Shown here one piece after another: positions 54,327-64,000 of a DNA stretch of 64,000 nt (position 1 is the first letter of the stretch; every line of letters begins with the position of its first letter). The position numbers and the translations under genes were made by a program. The stretch is taken from contig JAMXSV010000003.1 in NCBI GenBank assembly GCA_027559495.1, positions 2,356,001 through 2,420,000 on the forward strand. The letters run 5' to 3'. Below the pieces are notes generated by a model. That model had not been told where the DNA came from, did no database searches, and was given only the letters and a program-made list of their open reading frames with translations. The DNA comes from Aurifilum marmelostoma. Taxonomy: Eukaryota > Ascomycota > Sordariomycetes > Diaporthales > Cryphonectriaceae.

Positions 54327-55842
54327 GTTGACAGTGTGGATGCAGGCACCAAGCGCAGCTGCTCGTCAGACCTGTCACCTTCGGTTGGGCGTCCTTGGCG
54401 TTGTGCAGCCTGATGATGGTGTCATTCCGTGCAAGAAAGGGCTGAACAGGCGAAGGCAGGGGAACAAAAAGAGGGAAAGTCCTGTCGCTGCGACCGCAGC
54501 TCTGTCTGTCTTTTGGTGTTTTTGGGCCTTTACGGAGAAGACCCAAGCAGGTATTACTAAGTCCCAAATCTCGAGAACTGCCGATGTATACTCTAAAGAC
54601 CTGCTAAAGGGCACCCGCGTGGTGACATGGTTGCCTGTTGTTGAGGGTTGGACCTTCACTCACGCAGCAGCACAACAAGCCAAAGGCGTGTGTCTATGGT
54701 ATACACTACACAGCAAGTGAACGGTAGCATAGAAAGGGTTAGGGTTTTTATGCCTTGCCACCCTGCCACCAGACGCGGAAATACTCTAGTACGTAGATAC
54801 AGTATATACTGTGGTGCGTACTGTAATGATGAGCAAGTGCCCGTTCCGTCCCTTTCCTACTCTCTGGCTGCCACTCGCGCCCTTCGCCCTCTGCACCTCG
54901 TGCCTCGCCCTTTCGCCTCTAGAAAAAGGGTCATCTGGCGGGCCAGGTTATACTCACCTGTTACCCGTGCGAGCTGGAATCATCGTCTGACCCAAGAGGA
55001 TAGGCAGTGGGCGTGTGTCACACCGAGTCTTTTGACGACCACAACGGCGCCAGAAAAAGACCCGTGTGAATGCTGTGGAGTACCATAGTATTGACCATAT
55101 GGCACAGTAGCCTGGAGTTTAACCATTTGTAGTCCTGTACAGCATGGTCGGATCCCAGGGCGATCTGTAACGCCAAATGTATGGGCACGCAGTGCTTGGT
55201 GGCCCTCCATCGAAGTCTGGTCGGGATCGGTTCAGCAGGACCTCGATGGGCTCTTCAGTTCAGCCATGTACTTGTAAACACAGACCTATGTTATGTGCTG
55301 TATGTAGTTGGCTGAAATTGTGCATCGAGGTATTTTTAGAATGTGATCTGAAATCCGACTCCTGCGACTGGGATTTGCAGAGCTTGGCCCTTAGGCTCGA
55401 CTGCGGATGTGCCCTATGGAGCGTTTGGCGGTAACGCTTCGGCTAAGTGAATTTTTGCGTCATATTGCTGCACCAGCATCTGCACCAGCAAACCCTCTCG
55501 TCAAATCGTCAGCCTCGGGCATCCCTCTCCTTCCAGGCAAAAGGCTAAGAGCCACTTTTCCTTCTTCAGACACTTCCTCTCTGGCATTTTTTTGCCTTCT
55601 TCTCGCCCTCAACCACCATCAAAGGCTCGACCCAGCCTCGGATGTCTCGCCCGTCCACTACCGCGCTGTCAATTCTTCAAGGCGGAGCATAAAAACGAAG
55701 CCGGATCTTGTATCCACTTCTGCACACCCACGACTTCCTCTCTCCCCACAGGCCCTGCCACTTACAGGCCAGCTCCCTTCCCCCCTAGCTGCTGCTGCTG
55801 GCATCTTTCCTCCTTCAAACACCACCACCCCTTCCGCCCACC
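54327..55842. promoter_or_regulatory. Divergent region, TFB1 / KGD1
   Basis: 1.5 kb. A telomere-type motif GGGTTAGGGTT lies at 54736-54746. The last 400 bases are CT-rich and typical of a leader. A 150-codon frame (55407-55859) overlaps the KGD1 start out of frame and is probably not a gene, though it could act as an upstream ORF. Confidence 0.5.
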
Positions 55843-58800
55843 ATGCAGCGACTCTGTAGAGCGAGCAGCCGTGCGCTGCGTTCGACACGCTCGCCATGTG
55901 CCTCAGGGCCCTCCTACCTGTCTGCCTCGCGCCGTCCTCTCGCCTTGTCCTCGCAACGCCGATATAAGAGCGCCCTCTTCAACGCCCCCGACCCCAACGA
56001 CAACTTCCTTCAGGGCGAGAATGCCAACTACATCGACGAGATGTACATCCAGTACAAGCAGGACCCCAAGAGCGTGCACGTCTCATGGCAGGTCTACTTC
56101 AAGAACATGGAGAGCGGCAATATGCCCATCTCGCAGGCTTTTCAGCCTCCTCCCAACCTCGTCCCTGCCTCCTCCGCCGTCGTGACCGGCCTGGCCGCTG
56201 GCGCCGGTGTGGGCATCGGCGAGGGCTCCGAGGTCGACAACCATCTGAAGGTCCAGCTGCTGGTCCGCGCGTACCAGGCACGAGGTCACCTCAAGGCCAA
56301 GATCGACCCCCCTGGGCATCCGCCAGGAGTCTGAGGGCTTCGGAAACATCAAGCCCAAGGAGCTGAGCCTCGACTACTACCAGTTCACCGAGAAGGACCT
56401 CGACACTGAGTACACCCTCGGGCCCGGCATCCTCCCCCGTTTCAGGCGGGAGGGCAGGGAGAAGATGACCCTGCGCGAGATTGTCGACGCCTGCGAGAAG
56501 ATCTACTGCGGCTCCTACGGTGTCGAGTTCATCCACATCCCCGACAGGGAGAAGTGCGACTGGCTCAGGGAGCGCATCGAGGTGCCTCAGCCCTTCAAGT
56601 ACTCCCACGACGAGAAGAGGCGCATCCTCGACCGTCTCATCTGGAGCTCCAGCTTCGAGTCCTTCCTGGCGACCAAGTACCCTAACGACAAGCGTTTTGG
56701 CCTCGAGGGCTGCGAGACCCTTGTTCCCGGCATGAAGGCCCTCATCGACCGCAGTGTGGACTACGGCGTCAAGGACATCGTTATCGGCATGCCCCACCGT
56801 GGTCGTCTGAACGTCCTCAGCAACGTCGTGCGCAAGCCCAACGAGTCCATCTTCAGCGAGTTCGCCGGCACCTCTGCCGCCGAGGACGAGGGCTCCGGCG
56901 ACGTCAAGTACCACCTGGGTATGAACTTCGAGAGGCCTACCCCGTCCGGCAAGCGTGTGCAGCTGTCTCTGGTCGCCAACCCTTCCCATCTGGAGGCCGA
57001 GGACCCTGTCGTTCTGGGCAAGACGAGGGCCATCCAGCACTACAACAATGATGAGAAGACCCACCGCACTGCCATGGGCGTCCTCCTCCACGGTGACGCC
57101 GCTCTTGCCGCTCAGGGTATCGTCTACGAATGTCTTGGTTTCCACTCTCTACCTGCCTACTCCACTGGCGGCACGGTCCACATCGTCGTGAACAACCAGA
57201 TCGGTTTCACCACGGATCCTCGTTTCGCCCGCTCCACCCCGTACTGTACCGACATCGCCAAGGCCATCGACGCCCCCGTCTTCCACGTCAACGCTGACGA
57301 CGTCGAGGCTGTCAACTTTGTCTCCCAGCTGGCTGCCGACTGGAGAGCCGAGTTTCAGCAGGACGTTGTCATCGATCTTGTCTGCTACCGCAAGCACGGC
57401 CACAACGAGACCGACCAGCCTTCCTTCACGCAACCCCTCATGTACAAGCGCATCCAGTCGCACGAGCCTCAGATTGACATTTATGTTGAGCAGCTGCAGA
57501 AGGACGGCACCTTCACCAAGGAGGACATCGAGGAGCACAAGAAGTGGGTCTGGGGCATGCTGGAGGAGAGCTTCTCCAAGTCCAAGGACTACCAGCCGAC
57601 ATCCAAGGAGTGGACCACGTCCGCCTGGAACGGCTTCAAGTCTCCCAAGGAGCTGGCCACCGAGGTTCTTCCCCACAAGCCCACTGGCGTCAAGCAGGAT
57701 ACCCTGGAGCACATCGGTACTGTGATTGGCAGCGCCCCCGAAGGTTTTGGCGTCCACCGCAACCTGAAGCGTATCTTGTCCAACCGCACCAAGTCCGTCG
57801 TCGAGGGCAAGAACATCGACTGGTCAACGGCTGAGGCTCTGGCGTTTGGTTCTCTCGTCACTGAGGGCCATCATGTCCGCGTGGCTGGTCAGGATGTTGA
57901 GCGTGGCACATTCTCGCAGCGCCATGCTGTGTTCCATGACCAGGAGAACGAGGGCACATACACGCCGCTGCAGCACATCAGCAAGGACCAGGGCAAGTTT
58001 GTCATCTCCAACTCGTCCCTGAGTGAGTTCGGCGCCCTCGGCTTCGAGTACGGCTACTCTCTCACCTCGCCCAACGCCCTGGTCATGTGGGAGGCCCAGT
58101 TTGGCGACTTTGCCAACAACGCACAGTGTATCATTGACCAGTTTATCGCCTCTGGCGAGGTGAAGTGGATGCAGAGGACAGGCCTCGTCATGTCACTCCC
58201 CCACGGTTATGACGGACAGGGCCCAGAACACTCGTCCGGCCGCCTCGAGCGCTACCTGCAGCTCTGCAACGAGGACCCTCGCGTCTTCCCGTCCGAGGAC
58301 AAGCTGCACCGCCAGCACCAGGACTGCAACATGCAGATTGCATACATGACCACCCCGGCCAACCTGTTCCACGTCCTCCGACGCCAGATGAACAGGCAGT
58401 TCCGAAAGCGTGAGTTCTTGCATCCATTCTCTTCCTCAAACATACAAAGATGTATCAGTATATGTATCTCAATTGCTAACGCACGAGCCAGCCCTCATCA
58501 TCTTCTTCTCCAAGTCTCTCCTTCGGCACCCGCTTGCACGCTCCAACATTGAGGAGTTCACCGGCGACTCACAATTCCACTGGATTATTGAGGACCCGGC
58601 CCACGAGAGCGGCGACATCAAGGCCCGCGAGGAGATCGACCGTGTGATCATCTGCACCGGTCAGGTCTATGCGGCGCTACACAAGTACCGCGCCGACAAC
58701 AACATCAACGACGTGGCCATCACGCGTATTGAGCAGCTCAACCCCTTCCCGTGGCAGCAGCTCAAGGAGAACCTGGACAGCTACCCCAACGCCAAGACCG

Positions 58801-59033
58801 TCGTCTGGGCTCAGGAGGAGCCCCTGAACGCCGGTGCATGGAGCTTCACGCAGCCACGCATCGAGACGCTGCTGAACCAGACCCAACACCACGACCACAA
58901 GCACGTCATGTATGCCGGCCGCAACCCCAGCGCGTCTGTGGCCACCGGTCTGAAGGGTTCTCACGTCAAGGAGGAGCAGGAGCTCCTGGAGATGGCCTTC
59001 ACTGTGAAACAGGACAAGCTGAAGGGAGAGTAA
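55843..59033 (+). CDS. kgd1: 2-oxoglutarate dehydrogenase E1 component (one-base frameshift in the assembly)
   Basis: Thiamine-diphosphate enzyme of the mitochondrial tricarboxylic acid cycle. Coding segments 55843-58409 and 58492-59033; the intron (58410-58491) joins QFRK to PLIIFFSKSLLRHPLARS. The frame breaks in a C6 run at 56307-56312: as given it reads to an early stop at 56332-56334, but dropping one C gives KIDPLGIRQESEGFGNIK and the family sequence continues unbroken to 1035 aa. Parts: presequence (RASSRALRSTRS); N-terminal segment NANYIDEMYIQYKQDP; GMPHRGRLNVLSNV with the cofactor-site His; GDAALAAQG and NNQIGFTT of the ThDP region; HGYDGQGPEHSSGRLER of the transketolase-like domain; and the C-terminal domain ending in VKQDKLKGE. 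Because the gene is central to metabolism and otherwise intact, a base-calling error is more likely than a true null allele. Confidence 0.93.
56307..56312 (+). other. Frameshift site in KGD1 (C6 run, one base in excess)
   Basis: Reading through six C gives a stop 20 bases on; reading five C restores the conserved frame on both sides with no other change. Confidence 0.85.
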
Positions 59034-59551
59034 GCAGCAGTAGAAGTAGTTGAGCTGGCACCACTGTGTGCATGTCAGAGGAGGAGAGAGAGCAGAGGGA
59101 CGGACGATTGTACACGTATAAAGCGGGCCACGTGTTTCAAGCGCCAGCATCTCCTTTGTTCAAACAATCAAATGCTATGGAATATTGTATATGATGTACC
59201 AATAATTTTTTTCTGGGTGGACGAATGCAAGAAGGCTCTGCAAATCATGGACCCGGGTTTCCAATGTGGTAGTTTGATGGGTGAATTGGGTGAATGCCGT
59301 ATTTTATTTTATTTTTATCCCTTCCCACGGCTTGGAAATATGAACAATGCGAGAGTATCTGAAATAAATCTACAAGCAATATTCATGCCATTGCAAATTC
59401 CGCACTGGTGGGTATATATCGAAGTGATCACGAATAGCGTTGCCGCTATCATCTAGTCCAGTCTTACTTCACAAAACTGCCAGACGTGTCATATATGTCG
59501 TTTTATCTAGTAGATGTGAGACATGTATTCATGTTTCACTTTTTCCCTCTA
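59034..59551. other. Convergent 3' flank, KGD1 / CIA1
   Basis: 518 bp, AT-rich, with both terminators. No gene is seen. Confidence 0.6.
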
Positions 59552-60967
59552 TCAAGTCGTAGTGACCTTCCACGGCTTGATCAACCCATCATCACCGGTC
59601 GTGATTAGCATCTCTTCGATTCCTCGGGCTTCAGAACCGGGATCGAACCTCCGACACCACGTTATATGGTTCACCTCGTGTGGTCCATGTGAGTTCTTCA
59701 CCGTGGTCAAAAGCCGCCAGCTTCGAGACCCTGCCGGGCCATCGACCACGACGTCCTCGGAGCCCGGGGAGCCCATACCGTTGGGCGGCGTTGATGTCGC
59801 GTCGCCATTCTCGCCCGGCTGATGTGGTTGATCTTCTTCCTTATAGACGGCAATGACACCATCACTGCCCGTACTGGCTACCAGGCCCGTCGAGGCGCTC
59901 CATGTTGCCGAATAGACGTCTCGTGTGTGCGCGGCTGGTAAGATAGCTGTGCAGTTCCACTCTTCTCTGACGGATGCCCGCATCGTATTGGGTATGCCAC
60001 CAAGACCGGAGCGGAACATGGGATTCCTCCCATCCCCGTCCGTCTCTGCTCCATCGTCCTGTTTTAGTGTCCAGACTCGTATTGTCTTGTCGGCTGAAAA
60101 GGTCATCAGGCGCGGGAACCTGGTACGGTGCGGGTTGGCCTCCCATTGGACACCCCAGACGGTCCCGTTGTGGCCCTCGAGGACAGCCACGCATACCCAC
60201 TCCCCGTCGCCGTCCTCGCGCCATATCCTCACCGTGTCGTCGTAGCTGCTGGTTGCCAACACATCAGAGCCGTAGTTACCCCGGCCCGTCCGCCCAGGCA
60301 CGTCAGGACACCACGCCACACACTTGACATCGCCCTCGTGCTCGCTCAGTACCGCGACCGTCTCCCATTCGTCTTCGGCCTCGGTAGAGCCAACGTCCTC
60401 CCATATCCACACGGACTTGTCGCGACTACAAGTGGCGAGGAACTGACCGGCGGGGGAGAACGCAGCGCTCTTAACCTCGGACTCATGACCCTCCAGTACG
60501 AGTGTGTACTCCCAATCCTCGTCATCGTCGCTCTTGTCGGAGGTGTTGTCGGTGGGGGCGGGGATAGCGGCTGTCGGCTGAGAGGGCGAGGACGTCCCGT
60601 TTGCCCTCTTGATCTCAACCTCCAGAGCACCGCCGGCGGCGTCCTCGACACCAGTGAAAGGGATGTTGTCGCCGTCCCAGCGCCACAGCGCAGCAGTAGA
60701 GTCGAAGCTGGCGGTGACGAGGCACAGCTTGTGCGGGGGCAGGGCTGGCTTCCAGGCGGCGGTGCGAACGGAGCGGGCATGACCACCAGCTAATGTGCTG
60801 TGGGAAGAGAGGGTCGAGAGGGAGTAGACGGTGACAGCTTTTGCGTGGCAGGTCGCGAGCAGTGGTAGGGTCGGATGCGGTATCGAGGCCCAGGCGCGCT
60901 GGTTGAGTTCGGGCTTGAGGGGTGGTAGAGCTTCAAGGCGGACCGAGCCTGCGCTTGACGACGCCAT
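59552..60967 (-). CDS. cia1: Cytosolic iron-sulfur assembly protein CIA1 (CIAO1), WD40
   Basis: 471 aa, single exon. Part of the CIA targeting complex that passes Fe-S clusters to cytosolic and nuclear apoproteins such as DNA polymerases and helicases. The start at 60967 (MASSSAGSVRLEALPPL) was chosen because the upstream continuation of the frame is not protein-like. Seven WD repeats can be followed, for example TAAWKP...LVTASFDSTAALWRWD, LVLEGHESEVKSAAFSPAGQ...CSRDKSVWIWE, LSEHEGDVKCVAWCPD, ATSSYDDTVRIWRED, LEGHNGTVWGVQWE, SADKTIRVW and VYSATWSASTGLVASTGSDGVIAVYK. The final blade is NHITWCRR... LITTGDDGLIKPWKV. Acidic/Ser-rich inserts in two loops make it longer than the yeast protein, as in other moulds. 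Confidence 0.93.
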   Translation of the reverse strand: MASSSAGSVRLEALPPLKPELNQRAWASIPHPTLPLLATCHAKAVTVYSLSTLSSHSTLAGGHARSVRTAAWKPALPPHKLCLVTASFDSTAALWRWDGDNIPFTGVEDAAGGALEVEIKRANGTSSPSQPTAAIPAPTDNTSDKSDDDEDWEYTLVLEGHESEVKSAAFSPAGQFLATCSRDKSVWIWEDVGSTEAEDEWETVAVLSEHEGDVKCVAWCPDVPGRTGRGNYGSDVLATSSYDDTVRIWREDGDGEWVCVAVLEGHNGTVWGVQWEANPHRTRFPRLMTFSADKTIRVWTLKQDDGAETDGDGRNPMFRSGLGGIPNTMRASVREEWNCTAILPAAHTRDVYSATWSASTGLVASTGSDGVIAVYKEEDQPHQPGENGDATSTPPNGMGSPGSEDVVVDGPAGSRSWRLLTTVKNSHGPHEVNHITWCRRFDPGSEARGIEEMLITTGDDGLIKPWKVTTT

Positions 60968-63900
60968 GGCGGGGTTCGATATCGGGGAAGGCAAGAAGTA
61001 TCGAGCTCGGTGTGCAGAGACCAGTGTGTAGAAAGAACGAAAGCAAAGAACTAAGACTGGACGTATGAGATTGGAGGATGACCAGCCTCGAAGGCTGCCC
61101 AGACCCGGGGATATGCTCACCAAATTGGGTTTGATGATGCTCTGTATGTTTTCAAGGCCGCCGCCTTTGTAAAGGTCCGAATTCGTGGCGCTACGGGGGT
61201 GGCCAGACAGATTGATGAAGCTTGTGATCTCAAATTTTTGAGCTGCGATTGGCAGCATAGCAGAATGGTTACATGGGTACAAGCTACTGGTGCACAAATG
61301 ACGCAACGGCAGTGGCCACCAATCAGTTGCACCTCCCACACAGGAAGCCCAGTGTGCCACTCCCACCTTTCGTCCCATGCCGAATTCACCTTCCTCGTGA
61401 AAAATGGTATCGAGGTCCTCAGTCATCAACTCACCCAGCAGACAGCGATCGCGTTCCGTTGCGAACACTATCTCAGCTACCTGCGCATCAGTGAAGCAAG
61501 CACCAAAGATCTGAGAACAGTACTATTTAAGCATACTCTTTTGACAGGACAACAACTGCTCGAAAGGGCGCTTGGGTATAGACTGCATCGCCCACGATGA
61601 GTGCTTACCCTCCAACACAAGCCCCCTGCGGAATCATCATCTCTCTGCACAAGGATGGACAGACGAACACCTGTTCGTGCGAGATGGTGGCGACTCGTCA
61701 ACTATCGACTCTGCCGATATAGCTTGAGCACATTCATCCACCCGCTCACCTTCGCCATAGACGTTCACGGACCGTATGCGCGTTCACGATCGCCATCCTT
61801 TCAGCTGAGCCTCTTTTCGGAGATCCCTTCTCTATATGCCCAGACACACGATTCAGATCCATCCGTGCCCTTGGTTCTTCTCAACTTGATGAGGGCTAGC
61901 TTGAGGAATTCACGCACGTCAGTTCGCCGTCGTGCGCGACAGTGGCCATATTCGTTTTGTGCGCAGGGTACGCGAGGGTCTCGGACCGTAAGGCAAAGGC
62001 ACTTCCTCCCAGGTGCCACATCCGATCTGACCTCAGCTCAATGACACCTTGGCACCTAGGGCTGGTCTCCGGCCTCGTGGTTTTCAGCTTCACGGTCAGA
62101 GCAGTCAACCCGCAGTCGAGAGGGTCTTTGTGTGCAAGTTAGCTCACGCGCCGTCCGGCGCCATTGTCCGTGCCCCTCGACGGTGGATTACGGAGAAAGG
62201 GGAAAAACTCGATCGAGGCTACTTAAGCGCTCACTGACCGAGGCTCCGGGGCACCGACCTACCTAATGATTTGATTCTTAGAGAGTGCACCAAGTTGACC
62301 ACCGTACAGCACAGTACTGCACTGCGCTCGCAAAGGCACAAGGCCTAGTCTCGAGGGCCACTCGCGCTCCTCGGCCCCGCTGTAATCTGCGTCGCTCCTG
62401 TCTGAACAGAAGGCCATACACCCGGTAGCACAAAGGCCATGGCGCCTCCGCCAATAGAGCCTTTCTGAGATGTGCGACGTGTCAATCCCAATCATACTGG
62501 CAGTGTACAGAGAGCAGTCACGGAGGGTTCCGGCCGCGCCGAGGGTGCCGAGGGTCGAGGTCGAAGGTGACCCATCGAAGGGGCTGAAAAGCACCAGGAT
62601 AACACGGCTTCTGTGCAACTCGATTCGTGACCACGGCTCGACGCCAAATCTTCATATCCCTGCCGAGTCTTACTTCTTGACCGCACGATCGCCTAGAGCC
62701 AAGTACTTTCTTTTTTACTGGCAGCACCACAAGGTGGAGTTATTATGCGCGGGCTCGGACGGATCAGAACGAACCCACCACCATACATACTACGTACTAG
62801 TACAGGACATGGAGACGCGCCGAGGAGGTTGGAGGGACAGGAAGGACTGACTATCCTCTACAGATGATTCTTCTTGTTACTCTGTGCCTGCCATAATCAA
62901 GACCTTAATGATCCTACACAGGGGCCCCCCCTGCCTCTGCGCTGTCTCGCAGACATTGACAGGGTGCCTCACAATACTACTTGAGATCTCTGGCAGGAGT
63001 GGATCGATCATTTTCGGTCGCACGCGGCAGACCTAGGAAAAGAATTCACGTGATACGTCTACTCGGGCTACACCTTCGGAAAGTCTCACTGGGAAAAGCT
63101 AGGAAAAGGAGGGAGAAGGAGGGAGAGAACGGGGGGGGGAGAAAGGGAAGAGAAAGGAGAGGAGGAGGAGTAACAAGCAGCAGCAACAGCGGCAGCAAGA
63201 CTGACTTTGTGTTGCTTCTCGCCTTCTTCGTCTCTTGGTTGGAACAGGTCTCAGACTTTGCTTTTTCCTAATTCCCGCAGGGTTACTTTCTCTGCCGCGT
63301 CTACACACTTGTACGGTTGGCCTGTGGCCCACTACTGGTACCATTCGGTTTCCTCGGGTCACCACAGCTGCCACCTCGGCGACCCAGAACACACTGACCT
63401 CGTCCAAGATGGCGTCTCGAGACCTGACCAGTGCTAACTACTACCACTACTGCTACGCATCACAGACAGTGTTCACAAGGAGACCCGACCCAAGACAACC
63501 CAGGAACTGCTAGCCTCACCTGCTCAGGCCTCTCGAGGACCGTCCCCGACAGACGCCAGGACGCCACGGGAGAGAACTAGTGCCTGCTTGTTTTTGAATC
63601 TCGGCACCGTCGCCACTTATTGAGACCCAGACGCAGACTTGCATCTGGTGCTCCACGGGCAGCGGCTTAGCAAAGATGTATGTCTTACTCTGCCGTCCCT
63701 CACAGGTTGTTAGGCCTCTCGTCATGCCGTCATCCCAACCACCTTTACGCTCTCTCCCTTGGTTCCAGGCGCGCCCGCAAGCGGTCATGGGCATAGTGGC
63801 AATCTCCCCTGCTACGTGTCTGCGTGTTGTGTGCCTCGCCGTTGTTCACGTCCCTGTCCTCCCCTGGCTGGGCTAGTTTGGGGACCTTCTTCAGACTGGA

Positions 63901-63974
63901 CTCGTATCTCAGGGACAATGATGGCCCCACGCCGCAGGTCGACGAAGCGGTACGAAGGAAACCCCTGATTCAGC
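60968..63974. other. 3-kb region without recognised genes
   Basis: The first few hundred bases should be the CIA1 promoter. Several open frames of 90-150 codons on both strands (for example 61199-61600, 61601-62044, 62470-62850) show no conserved or compositionally plausible protein. A GA-rich tract (about 63095-63170) and CT-rich segments nearer 64 kb could belong to a long leader of the gene that may start at 63975. Confidence 0.5.
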
Positions 63975-64000
63975 ATGGCCACCGTCAAGTACCAACGGAG
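63975..64000 (+). CDS. Possible start of a gene running off the right edge
   Basis: An ATG at 63975 opens MATVKYQR and stays open to the window end, after a long leader-like region. Only eight codons are visible, so neither the start nor the product can be judged. Confidence 0.2.

Noticed and set aside
55407..55859. 150-codon frame overlapping the KGD1 start
   Set aside because: Out of frame with KGD1 and of leader composition; at most an upstream ORF.
37915..59033. Secondary-metabolite or other functional gene cluster
   Set aside because: The genes are universal housekeeping genes on both strands with their own promoters; no synthase, transporter or pathway regulator set is present.
61199..62850. 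Several 90-150-codon frames in the last 3 kb
   Set aside because: Frames on both strands overlap each other and none shows a domain, signal or coherent composition.

Overview
The window is nuclear DNA from a filamentous ascomycete (Pezizomycotina, most likely Sordariomycetes). The genes are GC-rich and closely packed on both strands. Introns are mostly 57-150 nt with GTRNGT-type donors and CTAAC/CTGAC-like branch points. There is a Zn(2)-Cys(6) regulator, and the set of genes (ORC5, MUS7/MMS22, SUZ12, a fungal F-box protein) fits a mould rather than a yeast. I rebuilt exon structures by hand from splice signals, frame continuity and family resemblance; no alignment was run.

Layout. 0-9 kb: 3' end of RVB2 (+), a Zn2Cys6 regulator (-), ORC5 (+, 3 exons) and a SLY41-like triose-phosphate-transporter-family protein (-). 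9-16 kb: the U2 snRNP subunit SF3B2/CUS1 (+) and SUZ12, a Polycomb repressive complex 2 subunit (-), which here ends in a complete PHD-type zinc finger. 16-19.8 kb: about 3.9 kb with no credible gene. 19.8-29.4 kb: an F-box/LRR-like protein (+), a conserved charged protein that may be an AFF4/Ebp1-like elongation scaffold (+, carrying two apparent one-base frameshifts), and the U5 snRNP GYF protein LIN1/CD2BP2 (+). 29.6-36.2 kb: a single-exon 2206-aa MUS7/MMS22 replication-repair protein (-).

37.9-61 kb is rich in mitochondrial and core metabolic genes: cytochrome c oxidase subunit V (+), mitochondrial ClpX (-), glycogen branching enzyme (+, 9 exons), ATP synthase beta (+, 7 exons including a 22-nt exon), an Msp1-type mitochondrial AAA ATPase with what looks like a second, degenerate AAA module (-), TFIIH subunit TFB1 (-), 2-oxoglutarate dehydrogenase E1 (+, with a one-base homopolymer frameshift) and the cytosolic Fe-S assembly WD40 protein CIA1 (-). 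The last 3 kb hold no clear gene except a possible start codon close to the right edge.

Most of the window is ordinary housekeeping sequence, and I see no mobile element, CRISPR-like array, secondary-metabolite cluster or tRNA/rRNA gene. The points most worth checking are the SUZ12-PHD fusion, the degenerate N-terminal AAA module, the possible elongation-complex scaffold, the duplicated WDFPxSP motif in MUS7, and a run of plus-one homopolymer errors that breaks at least two conserved genes in this assembly.
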